Translations under genes and position numbers: made by a program
Origin: Micromonospora zingiberis
GTDB taxonomy: Bacteria; Actinomycetota; Actinomycetes; Mycobacteriales; Micromonosporaceae
NCBI RefSeq assembly: GCF_004331455.1
Contig: NZ_SJJR01000021.1
Span: 42,416 to 106,415, forward strand
Length of the DNA: 64,000 bases
Reading direction: 5' to 3'
Shown: one piece after another, positions 15,309 to 24,409 of the stretch
Layout of the letters: each line of letters starts with the position of its first letter
Position numbering within the stretch: position 1 is the stretch's first letter
Notes under the pieces: model-generated
Database searches by the model: none
Seen by the model: the letters and a program-made list of their open reading frames with translations, nothing else
What the model was told of the DNA's origin: nothing

Positions 15309-16949
15309 GTGAGCAACGACTTCGTCGTACCGGCGATCGTGGCGGTCACCCTGGTCACCGTCGCGATCGGCTTCTACGGGCTACGGCTGGCCCGCACCAC
15401 CTCCGACTTCCTGGTCGCCTCGCGGGTGGTCAGCCCGACCTGGAACGCCGCCGCGATCGGCGGCGAGTACCTCTCGGCGGCCAGCTTCCTCGGCGTCGCC
15501 GGGCTGATCCTCAAGTACGGCGTGGACGTGCTCTGGTACCCGGTCGGCTTCGCCGCCGGCTACCTGGCCCTGCTGCTGTTCGTCGCCGCGCCGCTGCGCC
15601 GCTCCGGCGCCTTCACCCTGCCCGACTTCTGCGAACTGCGGCTGGGCTCCCGCCGGCTGCGCACGCTGGCCACCGCCTTCGTCATCTTCATCGGCTGGCT
15701 CTACCTGGTGCCCCAGTTGCAGGGCGCCGGGCTGACGCTGGCCACCCTGGCCGGTTCCCCGTACCCGGTGGGTGCCCTGGTGGTCGCCGTGGTGGTGACC
15801 GCCAACGTGGCACTCGGCGGGATGCGCGCGGTCACCTTCGTACAGGCATTCCAGTACTGGCTGAAACTGACCGCGCTCGCCGTTCCGGCGATCTTCCTGG
15901 CGTTGCACTGGCAGGCCGACGGGCGACCGGAGGTGACGCCGCCGGACGGCCCGATCTTCCGGACCGCGACCACCGTGGTGGTCGAGCATCGTGCCGTCCT
16001 CACCCTGCCCGACGGACAGTCGCGGGAGGTACGCCCCGGCGACGAGTTGACCTTCGCGGCGGGTGAGCCGGTGCCGGAGGTCTCCGGGGTGGCCACCCGC
16101 GCCAGCGACTGGCTGCTGCCCAGCACGGCCGGCTCCGACGACCGGGGGCTGTTCGCCACGTACTCGCTGATCCTGGCCACGTTCCTGGGCACCATGGGGC
16201 TGCCGCACGTGCTCGTCCGCTTCTACACCAACCCGGACGGCGCCGCCGCCCGCCGGACCACGCTGGTGGTGCTGGCCCTGGTCGGCGGCTTCTATCTGCT
16301 ACCCACGATCTACGGCGTACTGGGCCGGATCTACACCCCGAAACTGCTGGTCAGCGGCCAGACCGACGCGGTGGTGGTGCTGCTGCCCGAGGCGGCGCTC
16401 GGCGCCGGTACCACCGGTCGACTACTGGCCGCGCTGGTCGCCGCCGGGGCGTTCGCGGCCTTCCTGTCCACCTCCTCCGGGCTGCTCACCAGCGTCGCCG
16501 GAGTGATCTCCACGGATGTGCTCGGCCGTGGCTCGGTACGCGGCTTCCGGATCGCCACGGTGATCGCCGGCGGGGTGCCGCTGATCCTCGCCCTGAACGT
16601 CTCCGGGCTGGATGTCTCCCAGGTGGTCGGGCTGGCCTTCGCCGTCGCCGCGTCCAGCTTCTGCCCGCTGCTGGTGCTCGGCATCTGGTGGCGCGGGCTC
16701 ACCGACGCGGGCGCGGCCGCCGGCATCCTGGTCGGCGGGGGCGCGGCGGTGACCGCCGTACTGATCACCGTGCTCGGCCCGCCGCTGACCGGCTGGCCAG
16801 CCACGCTGACCGCACAGCCGGCCGCCTGGACGGTGCCGTTGGCCTTCACGGTGATGGTCGCGGTCTCCCTGGCCACCCGCCGACGGGCCCCCGCCGACAC
16901 CGGCCGCACCATGCTCCGGCTACACGCTCCAGACAGCCTGCGGCTGTAA
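15309..16949 (+). CDS. Sodium:solute symporter (SSS family, cation/acetate symporter-like)
   Basis: 546 aa, about 13 hydrophobic helices. SSS family signs: DFLVASRVVSPTWNAAAIGGEYLSAASFLG near the N-terminus (TM1/TM2 substrate and Na sites), VALGGMRAVTFVQAFQYWLK, TMGLPHVLVRFYTNPD, and AAFLSTSSGLLTSVAGVISTD. These match the acetate/pyruvate branch (ActP/MctC) rather than proline or sugar carriers. An insertion at about 205-260 (hydrophilic, VVEHRAVLTLPDGQ...) separates TM6 and TM7. It should import a small monocarboxylate with Na or H. It follows its membrane partner by 1 nt and sits downstream of a LytS/LytTR pair, a plausible regulator. The stop TAA is fused to a dispersed element. Confidence 0.88.
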   Translation: MSNDFVVPAIVAVTLVTVAIGFYGLRLARTTSDFLVASRVVSPTWNAAAIGGEYLSAASFLGVAGLILKYGVDVLWYPVGFAAGYLALLLFVAAPLRRSGAFTLPDFCELRLGSRRLRTLATAFVIFIGWLYLVPQLQGAGLTLATLAGSPYPVGALVVAVVVTANVALGGMRAVTFVQAFQYWLKLTALAVPAIFLALHWQADGRPEVTPPDGPIFRTATTVVVEHRAVLTLPDGQSREVRPGDELTFAAGEPVPEVSGVATRASDWLLPSTAGSDDRGLFATYSLILATFLGTMGLPHVLVRFYTNPDGAAARRTTLVVLALVGGFYLLPTIYGVLGRIYTPKLLVSGQTDAVVVLLPEAALGAGTTGRLLAALVAAGAFAAFLSTSSGLLTSVAGVISTDVLGRGSVRGFRIATVIAGGVPLILALNVSGLDVSQVVGLAFAVAASSFCPLLVLGIWWRGLTDAGAAAGILVGGGAAVTAVLITVLGPPLTGWPATLTAQPAAWTVPLAFTVMVAVSLATRRRAPADTGRTMLRLHAPDSLRL

Positions 16950-16999
16950 GGAAGGGCACCTTATTAACGCCTCCGGTATAGGAAGGGCCCCCTATTAAC
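16949..16999 (-). repeat. 51-bp composite dispersed element, copy 2
   Basis: Same 20-11-20 architecture and 31-nt period as copy 1. The first 20 nt read on the plus strand, AGGAAGGGCACCTTATTAAC, are identical to copy 1. The TAA stop of the symporter gene forms the element's edge. Confidence 0.85.
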
Positions 17000-17092
17000 A
17001 CTCCCGGCGGGCCGGCCTACACCTCGCGGATGATCCAGGCATCGTCCTGCGGGCGGGCGGAGCGCTGGCCCGGACCGGATACGGTCGGGCAC

Positions 17093-17841
<749 letters not shown>

Positions 17842-17857
<16 letters not shown>

Positions 17858-19533
17858 GCGAACCGGCCAGCCGCGTACGGCCGGTCTCGGCGCGCCATTT
17901 CGTCCGGCTCAAGCTGCGCGTGATGGGCAACAACTTCCGGGGCCAGAGCTGGCGGGCCGCGTTGTTCGTGATCGGATCGCTGATCGGCCTCTGGATCGCG
18001 ATCGGCGCCTTCTTCGGTCTGGCGGCACCCGGACTCGCCGGCGAGGGCCGGTACGCGCTGCTGGTCGCCGCGTTCGCCGGCGGGTTGACGGTACTCGGCT
18101 GGCTGCTGCTGCCGCTGGTCTTCTTCGGCGTCGACGAGACGCTCGACCCGGCCCGCTTCGCGCTGCTGCCGCTGTCCCGGCGGACCCTGGTCACCGGGCT
18201 GTTCGCGGCGGCGTTGGTGAGCGTGCCCACGATCGCCGTACTGGTGGCGCTCTCCGGCCTGGTGGTCACCGCCGGGGTGCTCGGTGGCTGGGTCGCCGCG
18301 ACGGTGGGCGCCCTCGGGGTGCTCTCCGGCCTGTTCCTCTGCGTCGCCGCAGCACGCGCGGTGACCAGCGCCTTCGCCACCATGCTCCGGTCCCGTCGGG
18401 TGCGTGATCTGGCGGCGGTCCTGCTCGCGGTGGCCGCCGCGCTGCTCGGGCCATTGCAGATCGCCGGCCTGGCCGCGATCCAGGACACCGACTGGGACCG
18501 GCTCAGCGGGGTGGCGACCGTGATCGGCTGGACACCGCTGGGCGCACCGTGGACGGCCGGCATCGACGTGGCGCAGGGCCGGGCCTGGGCGGCGGCACCG
18601 AAGCTTCTGATCACCGCAGTCACGATCGCCGCACTGCTGGCCTGGTGGTCGCGCTCGCTGGAGTCGGCAATGGTCGGTGCGGCGAGCACCGGCCCGGCCC
18701 GGGGTAAGCCGCAGGTCAGTGGCGGCGCCGTGGCCCAACTGTTCCCCCGGGTCACCGGTCGGCTGCGCCGGAACCGGTTCGGCGCCCTGGTCGCCCGGGA
18801 TGCCCGCTACTGGTGGCGGGACGCCCGGCGGCGGGCCAACCTGATCACCATCGCGGTGGTCGGCCTCTTCGTGCCGGTGATGGTCAACCTGGGCGGGCAG
18901 GGCTTCACCCTCGACAGCGAGCAGGGATTCAGCCTCACCGGCGACACCTCACCGCTGCTGGTCAGCCTCTCCATGCTCTTCGTCGGGCTGCTCGCCGCGA
19001 TGACCCTGGCCAACCAGTTCGGTTTCGACGGCAGCGCGTACGCGGCGAACGTGATCGCCGGCGTACCCGGCCGCCTGGAGCTACAGGCCCGGATGGTCGC
19101 CTTCTCGCTCTACGTGCTGCCGATGCTGGCGGTGGTGGCCGTGGTGATGGCGTTGATCCTCGGCGAGCCGACCTGGATCGGGTTCATGGCCGGCACCCTG
19201 GTCGCCACCTACGGCGCGGGGCTGGCGGTCAACTCCTTCGTCTCGGTGTTCGGCGCCTACTCGCTGCCCGAGACGAGCAACCCGTTCGCGATGAACAGCG
19301 GCGCCGGGGTGACCAAGAGCCTGCTGGCGCTGCTGGCCATGGTCGCCACCGCCGCGGCTGCCGTACCCGCGGTGGTGGCCGCCGCGCTGCTCGGCGACGC
19401 CTGGCTCTGGCTGGGACTGCCGCTGGGCGTCGGGTACGGCGTCGGTGCGGCGCTGCTCGGCGGCTACCTGGCCGGCGACGCACTGGACCGCCGCCAGCCC
19501 GAACTGCTGTCGACGGTCACTCCCCGCCGCTGA
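17842..19533 (+). CDS. ABC transporter permease (large ABC-2-like exporter)
   Basis: 563 aa with about 12 hydrophobic helices split into two halves by a hydrophilic linker (around residues 275-330, SAMVGAASTGPARGKPQ...). GTG 17842 overlaps the ATPase gene; GTG 17854 is an alternative. The pattern matches actinobacterial transporters in which a single 500-600-residue permease works with one ATPase dimer. No substrate-binding domain is present, so export rather than import is likely. Substrate unknown. Confidence 0.85.
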
Positions 19534-19576
19534 CGGTCGCCGTCGGCCCGTCGACCGTGGCGGCGAGCAGCACCGC

Positions 19577-19602
19577 CGGGGTGGCTGGGCGCCCAGCCAC
19601 CC
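19577..19602. terminator. Perfect 26-bp palindrome between convergent genes
   Basis: Thirteen-base arms GGGGTGGCTGGGC and its exact complement meet without a loop, 44 nt after the ABC permease stop and about 155 nt before the DUF397 gene end. A likely bidirectional terminator for the convergent genes. The remaining 19534-19759 interval shows no gene. Confidence 0.65.
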
Positions 19603-19759
19603 CACGTGCCTTCGGCTCCGCCTCGTGCATCGACGGCCAGGGTGACGCAGCAAGAGGGCGGGCGGGAAGCCGCAACTGGTGAAGACGAGGCGGGTGGTCG
19701 GCGGGCACGGGGCGCCGTCCGCCGATGCAGCCACATCGGCGACAGCCGGTTGGCGGAGG

Positions 19760-19966
19760 TCAGTGGGCGGCGTGGCTCGATGCCTCTCGGGCCGCGTCGA
19801 GGAAGGACCGCCAAGCGGTCGGCGCGAAGGCGAGCGACGGACCAGAGCGATCCTTGCTGTCCCGCACCAGCACCACCCCGGGCAGGTTGTCCGCCACCTC
19901 GACACAGTTGCCGCCGGAATCGGTCGAGCGGGTCGACGTGCGCCAGCGCGGTGCGGCAGCGGTCAT
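19760..19966 (-). CDS. DUF397 domain protein
   Basis: 68 aa. Carries the compact DUF397 pattern: W-x-T-S-x-S....G-NCVEVA......VLVRDSKD....L.F....W..F. Such proteins accompany XRE/DUF5753 regulators in actinobacteria and, in the Streptomyces WhiJ-type systems, influence development (family knowledge). The start ATG overlaps the stop of the preceding regulator (ATGA), so the two are translationally coupled. Confidence 0.88.
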   Translation of the reverse strand: MTAAAPRWRTSTRSTDSGGNCVEVADNLPGVVLVRDSKDRSGPSLAFAPTAWRSFLDAAREASSHAAH

Positions 19967-20748
19967 GGCGTCACCTTCAGCTTTCGGATCAGATCCAGCG
20001 AGGCGCTCGTGGACAGTGCTTCGCCGAGCAGGCTATCCCACTTCCGGTCCATCAGTCGGATCATCTCGGGGTCGTTGACCACGTGCCCGCGAGCGGCATT
20101 CTCCAGGTAGATCGCCTGCTCACCGCCGGACAGCTCGGCAAGCACGAATCCGCCACCAAAGCCAACGTGCGCACCGACGCTGACCGGCAGGATGTGCAAC
20201 CGGACGTGAGGCAACTCCGTCGCCTCCAGCAGCCGACCGAGCTGAGCGTCGAGCACCGCCGGACCACCGACCGGCCGCCGCACCGCCGTCTCGTCGAGCA
20301 GGAAGACGCACTGTGGTGAATCTTCCCGATGCAACACCTGCTGCCGCTCCATTCGGACCGCCACCAGCTCGTCCACCATTGCCGGTGGCTGTAGCCCGCC
20401 GGCCGAGATGACCGAGCGGGCGTACTCCTCGGTCTGGAGCAGGCCCGGCACCAGACAGGGCTCGAAGGCACGCAGCCGGGTCGCCTCCTGCTCGTAGCCG
20501 CGCCACGCCGCGAACCAGGAGGGGCCGCGCTCCCGGTCGGCTTCCTTGAGCAGTGCGGCGAGCAGGCCACCGGTTTGCAACGCCTCGTCGGAGGCCACGG
20601 CGAATTCCATCGTCGGCCGGCGGCGGCCGGTCTCGATGGCGGCGATCAGCGACGGGCTCCACTTGATCAGGGCCGCGAGGCCCTCCTGGGACACACCGGC
20701 AGCGGCACGGGCGGCCTTCAACGCCCTGATCCACATCTCGAAGTTCAT
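19963..20748 (-). CDS. XRE-family helix-turn-helix regulator with DUF5753 domain
   Basis: About 261 aa from ATG 20748 (a GTG directly before it is an alternative). The N-terminal HTH reads LKAARAAAGVSQEGLAALIKWSPSLIAAIETGRRRPT (about 9-46). The remaining 190 residues carry the DUF5753 pattern: FEPCLVPGLLQTEEYARSV, RQQVLHRED, DETAVRRPVGG and LPHVRLHILPVSVGAH. It is predicted to bind DNA and, with its DUF397 partner, form a switch-like pair found in many copies in filamentous actinobacteria. Divergent from the small gene at 20943. Confidence 0.92.
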   Translation of the reverse strand: MNFEMWIRALKAARAAAGVSQEGLAALIKWSPSLIAAIETGRRRPTMEFAVASDEALQTGGLLAALLKEADRERGPSWFAAWRGYEQEATRLRAFEPCLVPGLLQTEEYARSVISAGGLQPPAMVDELVAVRMERQQVLHREDSPQCVFLLDETAVRRPVGGPAVLDAQLGRLLEATELPHVRLHILPVSVGAHVGFGGGFVLAELSGGEQAIYLENAARGHVVNDPEMIRLMDRKWDSLLGEALSTSASLDLIRKLKVTP

Positions 20749-20942
20749 CACTCACCCATCTGGTAAGTACGCGAACGCGCTGGGTAGTAACCGCTGGCAT
20801 CCTCCCCTGCGGCGCGCCCGGAGTCCAGGGTGGAATCGCGCGGCCCGGCCGGTGGAGGCGACGACCCGGTGGCCGGTCCTGCGCGGGTCGCCCCGGTCAT
20901 TCCCCCCGGCCGGGGCGACCCCCCCGGATCGAAGGAGGCCCC

Positions 20943-21197
20943 ATGTCCAACGTGTTCCGCAGGTGTCGAAACGCCGTGCTGCTGTCGTACCGCCGCATGT
21001 CGCCACCCACAACGAACCCGGACACCGGCCGACCGGCACCCGAGCCACGCTCGCACGCCGGCCCTTCGGTGCCGGGGCGTCCGGCGAATCAGCTTCCGGG
21101 CTGGGCTTCCTGGCCGACGGTCGCCGAGCCCCGGCCCGGGCGGGCCGGCTGGCTCACTCCCGCACAGACCTGGCGGGCGAACGGGGGCCGCTGGTGA
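20943..21197 (+). CDS. Small Pro/Arg-rich hypothetical protein
   Basis: 84 aa starting with an ATG 4-5 nt after AAGGAGG, the best ribosome site in this stretch. The N-terminus is basic (MSNVFRRCRN), the middle is Pro/Gly-rich and probably unstructured, and a Trp-rich tail (WASWPTVAEP...WLTPAQTWRANGGRW) may form a small motif. No known family recognised. It directly precedes the zinc-knuckle/flavin-reductase gene by 55 nt and may be co-transcribed. Confidence 0.6.
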   Translation: MSNVFRRCRNAVLLSYRRMSPPTTNPDTGRPAPEPRSHAGPSVPGRPANQLPGWASWPTVAEPRPGRAGWLTPAQTWRANGGRW

Positions 21198-21252
21198 CCG
21201 GGGCGCCTGCCGCGCCGGAGAGATCAGCCCGGCACGTACGGTCGACTCGACC

Positions 21253-22047
21253 GTGAGCCGCTTCGTGCCGCACCTGCCGATGCGACCGCTGTGGCGTTGT
21301 CGAGCGTGCGGGGCGCACTGGCCCTGCCAGCCGGCCCGGCTCTCGTTGCTGGTCGAGTACCGCAAGGATCGGACCGCGCTGCTGGTGTACCTCGGCCTGC
21401 TGATGGCGGAGGCCCACGCCCAGCTCAGCCAGCTCGACGGGCAGCTTCACCACGCTGGCCTACACGACCGGTTCCTGACCTGGGCACGGGCCCGTGGTCC
21501 GGCCGAGCAGGTCACAATGTTTCACGTGAATCCAGAGCCGGGTGCCCAGATCCACCACACCGACCCGTTCGCCGTGCCGGCCGGCCAGCGTTCGGCCGTA
21601 CGCCAGTTTCGGGGTCGACTCGCCGCGCCGGTGACGTTGTGGACGGCGCCCGGCCCGGCGGGGCTGACGGTGTCCTCGACGCTGGTGGCGGACGGCGACC
21701 CGGGGCGGCTGCTCGGCCTGATCGACGCGGAGTCGGAGCTCTGGGCGGCGGTCGAGGAGGCCGGCCGGTTCGCCGTGGCGCCGCTCGGCCCGGCGCATCG
21801 GCAGCTCGCCGACCGTTTCGCCGGATTGTTCCCGTCACCCGGTGGCCTGTTCGCCATCGACAACTGGACCGAGACGCCGTACGGCCCGGTGCCCGCCGAT
21901 GCCGGCAGTTGGGCCGGCTGTCGGCTCGACGGCGCCCGCGAGTACGGCTGGGGCCTGCTGGTCGAGGCGACCATCGAGCAGGTGGAGTTGACCGCCGACG
22001 GCGACCCGCTGCTGCACCACCGTGGCCGCTACCACGAGCTGTCCTGA
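21253..22047 (+). CDS. Zinc-knuckle domain fused to flavin-reductase-like FMN-binding domain
   Basis: 264 aa from GTG 21253 in one unbroken frame. Residues about 1-95 contain LWRCRACGAHWPC, a CxxC-x4-C knuckle, then a helical stretch (RLSLLVEYRKDRTALLVYLGLLMAEAHAQL). That domain often occurs as a stand-alone ~100-residue protein annotated as flavin reductase. Residues about 95-264 match the flavin-reductase split barrel (MFHVNPEPGAQIHHTDPFAVPAG, LTVSSTLVADGDPGRLLGLIDAESELW, RFAVAPLGPAHRQLADRFAG). The fusion would place a Zn or thiol site next to an FMN-dependent reductase. Substrate unknown. The start lacks a clear ribosome site. Confidence 0.7.
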   Translation: MSRFVPHLPMRPLWRCRACGAHWPCQPARLSLLVEYRKDRTALLVYLGLLMAEAHAQLSQLDGQLHHAGLHDRFLTWARARGPAEQVTMFHVNPEPGAQIHHTDPFAVPAGQRSAVRQFRGRLAAPVTLWTAPGPAGLTVSSTLVADGDPGRLLGLIDAESELWAAVEEAGRFAVAPLGPAHRQLADRFAGLFPSPGGLFAIDNWTETPYGPVPADAGSWAGCRLDGAREYGWGLLVEATIEQVELTADGDPLLHHRGRYHELS

Positions 22048-22305
22048 GTCAGCCACGATCGGCGGAGTGACCAGGTAATTCGTCAGGCGGTGCCGGCAGG
22101 CGCCGGCGAGGTGTCGAGGCGCGGCCGGGAACAACCAGCGAGCCCGTCTCGACGACCGCTCAACGGAGTGAGCTAGGTCACTGGGCGCAGCCATGCTGCC
22201 GTTCGGCGCACCCGCCGACCGGCACCGATCTCCATCTTTTCCGGCGAGGGGCGCGCTTCTTACCGTGCGCGAGAAACCTGACGCTTGTGAAGGTGGTGAC
22301 CCAGA
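22048..22305. other. Regulatory interval upstream of the acetate-uptake genes
   Basis: 258 nt without a gene. It contains the CRP-type palindrome at 22167-22182, 124 nt before the DUF485 start. Apart from that I see nothing definite; GAAGGTGG at about 22290 provides a moderate ribosome site. Confidence 0.5.
22167..22182. promoter_or_regulatory. CRP/GlxR-type binding site
   Basis: AGTGAGCTAGGTCACT is a perfect dyad matching GTGA-N2-TA-N2-TCAC, the core of actinobacterial CRP/GlxR sites. It precedes the DUF485-ActP genes, and acetate uptake is a known cAMP-CRP family target in other bacteria. Confidence 0.65.
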
Positions 22306-22659
22306 ATGTCCACGGACACACCCGCTGACGCACCGACCGATTCGATGCCGGAGCGGTATCTCACGGTCCAACGGTCGGATGAGTTCGCCGGGCTGCGCCG
22401 CGCCCTGCGTGGCTTCGTCTTCCCGATGACCATCGCGTTCTTCCTGTGGTACGCGCTCTACGTGATCCTCTCCGCGTACGCGCGAGACTTCATGGGCACG
22501 CGACTGTTCGGCAGCAACATCAACGTGGCGCTGGTCTTCGGCCTGCTCCAGTTCGTCTCCACCTTCCTGATCGCCTGGCTCTACTCCCGGTACGCCGACC
22601 GGAAGATCGACCCGGTGGCCGACAAGATCCGCGAAGAGCTCACCGGAGGTGAGTCGTGA
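22306..22659 (+). CDS. DUF485 membrane protein (ActP partner)
   Basis: 117 aa with two helices (about 37-60 and 77-97). It shows the DUF485 pattern FPMTIAFFLWYALYVILSAYARDFMG, then GSNINVALVFGLLQFVSTFLIAWLYSRYADRKIDPVADKIREE. DUF485 (YjcH in E. coli) is encoded directly before ActP in many bacteria. It overlaps the symporter start by 4 nt (GTGA) with GGAGGT in its own 3' end serving as the symporter's ribosome site. Probably an accessory subunit. Confidence 0.92.
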   Translation: MSTDTPADAPTDSMPERYLTVQRSDEFAGLRRALRGFVFPMTIAFFLWYALYVILSAYARDFMGTRLFGSNINVALVFGLLQFVSTFLIAWLYSRYADRKIDPVADKIREELTGGES

Positions 22660-24332
22660 ACTCGATGATTCTCGCGGTCGACGCGGGCAACACCACCGCC
22701 CGCAACCTGACCATCGTGCTGTTCCTGGCCTTCGTGGCTGCCACCCTGGCCATCACGATCTGGGCCAGTCGGCAGACCAAGACCGCCACCGACTTCTACG
22801 CGGGCGGTCGGTCGTTCTCCGGCTTCCAGAACGGCATGGCGATCGGCGGCGACTACATGTCGGCCGCGTCCTTCCTCGGCATCGCCGGCCTCATCGCGCT
22901 CTACGGCTACGACGGCTTCCTCTACTCCATCGGCTTCCTGGTGGCGTGGCTGGTGGCGCTGTTGCTGGTCGCGGAGCTGCTGCGGAACTCGGGTCGCTAC
23001 ACGATGGCCGACGTGCTGGCGTTCCGGATGCGCCAGCGTCCGGTGCGTACGGCGGCAGCGGTCTCCACCATCACCGTGTCGATCTTCTACCTGCTGGCCC
23101 AGATGGTCGGCGCGGGTGCCCTGGTGGCGCTGCTGCTCGGCATCCGGCCGGGCACCACGTTCCTGGGCATGGACGCGGACACCGCCAAGGTGGCGACCAT
23201 CATCATGGTCGGCGCCCTCATGATCATCTACGTCACCGTGGGTGGCATGAAGGGCACCACCTACGTGCAGATCGTCAAGGCGTTCCTGCTCATGGGCGGT
23301 GCGCTGCTGATGGCCGTGCTGGTGCTGGCGAAGTACAACTTCAACCTGTCGTCGCTGCTCGGTGACGCGGCTGCCAGCTCCGGAAACGGCGCGGCCTTCC
23401 TGGAACCGGGGCTACGGTACGGCGTCGAAGTCGCCGGCAACGCGACACAGACCTTCTACAACAAGGTCGACCTGCTCTCCCTCGGTATCGCGCTGGTACT
23501 CGGCACCGCCGGCCTGCCGCACATCCTGATCCGCTTCTACACCGTCCCGACGGCGAAGGCGGCCCGCAAGAGCGTGCTCTGGGCGATCGGCATCATCGGC
23601 TCGTTCTACCTGCTCACCCTGGCGCTCGGCTTCGGCGCGGCGGCGCTGGTCGGTGGCGAGGCGATCCGGGAGCAGGACCGGGCCGGTAACACCGCGGCAC
23701 CACAGTTGGCCGAGGCCCTCGGGATCGACTTCTTCGGCGGCGATCTCGGCGGTGCGGCAATGCTGGCGATCATCGCGGCGGTCGCCTTCGCCACCATCCT
23801 CGCGGTGGTCGCGGGGTTGACCCTGGCCTCGTCGTCCAGCCTGGCGCACGACTTCTACGCCAACGTCATCAAGCGGGGCAACACCTCGGAGCGGCAGGAG
23901 GTGAACGTCGCCCGGATCTCCGCGCTGGTGATCGGTGCGGTCTCCATCGCCCTGTCGATCTTCGCGCAGAACCTGAACGTGGCGTTCCTGGTGGCGTTGG
24001 CCTTCGCGGTGGCCGCCTCCGGCAACCTGCCGGCGATCCTCTACAGCCTGTTCTGGAAGCGGTTCAACACCTCCGGCGCGGTGTGGGCGATCTACGGCGG
24101 CCTGCTCGCGGCAGTGTTCCTGGTGTTCTTCTCGCCGGTGGTGTCCGGCGCGCCGACGGCGATGTTCCCCGACCACGACTGGCAGTGGTTCCCGCTGTCC
24201 AACCCGGGCATCCTGTCCATCCCGTTCGGCTTCCTCTGCGGCTACATCGGCACGATCATCTCGAAGGAAACCGACGAGGAGAAGTACGCCGAGTTGGAGG
24301 TGCGGGCGCTCACCGGCGCCGGCGCGCACTGA
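22656..24332 (+). CDS. actP: Cation/acetate symporter ActP
   Basis: 558 aa, 13 hydrophobic helices. Sodium:solute symporter family, acetate branch: TKTATDFYAGGRSFSGFQNGMAIGGDYMSAASFLG, YVTVGGMKGTTYVQIVKAFLL, GTAGLPHILIRFYTVP, and FATILAVVAGLTLASSSSLAHDFYANV. It imports acetate and other short carboxylates with a cation. It lies behind DUF485 and a CRP-type site. A second symporter of the same branch sits at 15309, so the strain has two carboxylate carriers 6 kb apart. Confidence 0.93.
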   Translation: MNSMILAVDAGNTTARNLTIVLFLAFVAATLAITIWASRQTKTATDFYAGGRSFSGFQNGMAIGGDYMSAASFLGIAGLIALYGYDGFLYSIGFLVAWLVALLLVAELLRNSGRYTMADVLAFRMRQRPVRTAAAVSTITVSIFYLLAQMVGAGALVALLLGIRPGTTFLGMDADTAKVATIIMVGALMIIYVTVGGMKGTTYVQIVKAFLLMGGALLMAVLVLAKYNFNLSSLLGDAAASSGNGAAFLEPGLRYGVEVAGNATQTFYNKVDLLSLGIALVLGTAGLPHILIRFYTVPTAKAARKSVLWAIGIIGSFYLLTLALGFGAAALVGGEAIREQDRAGNTAAPQLAEALGIDFFGGDLGGAAMLAIIAAVAFATILAVVAGLTLASSSSLAHDFYANVIKRGNTSERQEVNVARISALVIGAVSIALSIFAQNLNVAFLVALAFAVAASGNLPAILYSLFWKRFNTSGAVWAIYGGLLAAVFLVFFSPVVSGAPTAMFPDHDWQWFPLSNPGILSIPFGFLCGYIGTIISKETDEEKYAELEVRALTGAGAH

Positions 24333-24343
24333 CCAGCCGTTTT

Positions 24344-24394
24344 GTTAATAGGGGCCCCCTGTACTACGCGAGGCGTTAACAGGGGGCCCCTCCT
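24344..24394 (+). repeat. 51-bp composite dispersed element, copy 3
   Basis: Halves GTTAATAGGGGCCCCCTGTA (24344-24363) and GTTAACAGGGGGCCCCTCCT (24375-24394) with linker CTACGCGAGGC. It fills the gap between actP and the epimerase gene and ends 15 nt before the epimerase ATG. Confidence 0.85.
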
Positions 24395-24409
24395 TATAGG
24401 CTGGCGGGC

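Noticed and set aside
19963..20748. Classical toxin-antitoxin module for the XRE/DUF397 pair
   Set aside because: The regulator has the large DUF5753 domain and the pair matches the WhiJ-type developmental regulators; no toxin fold is visible.
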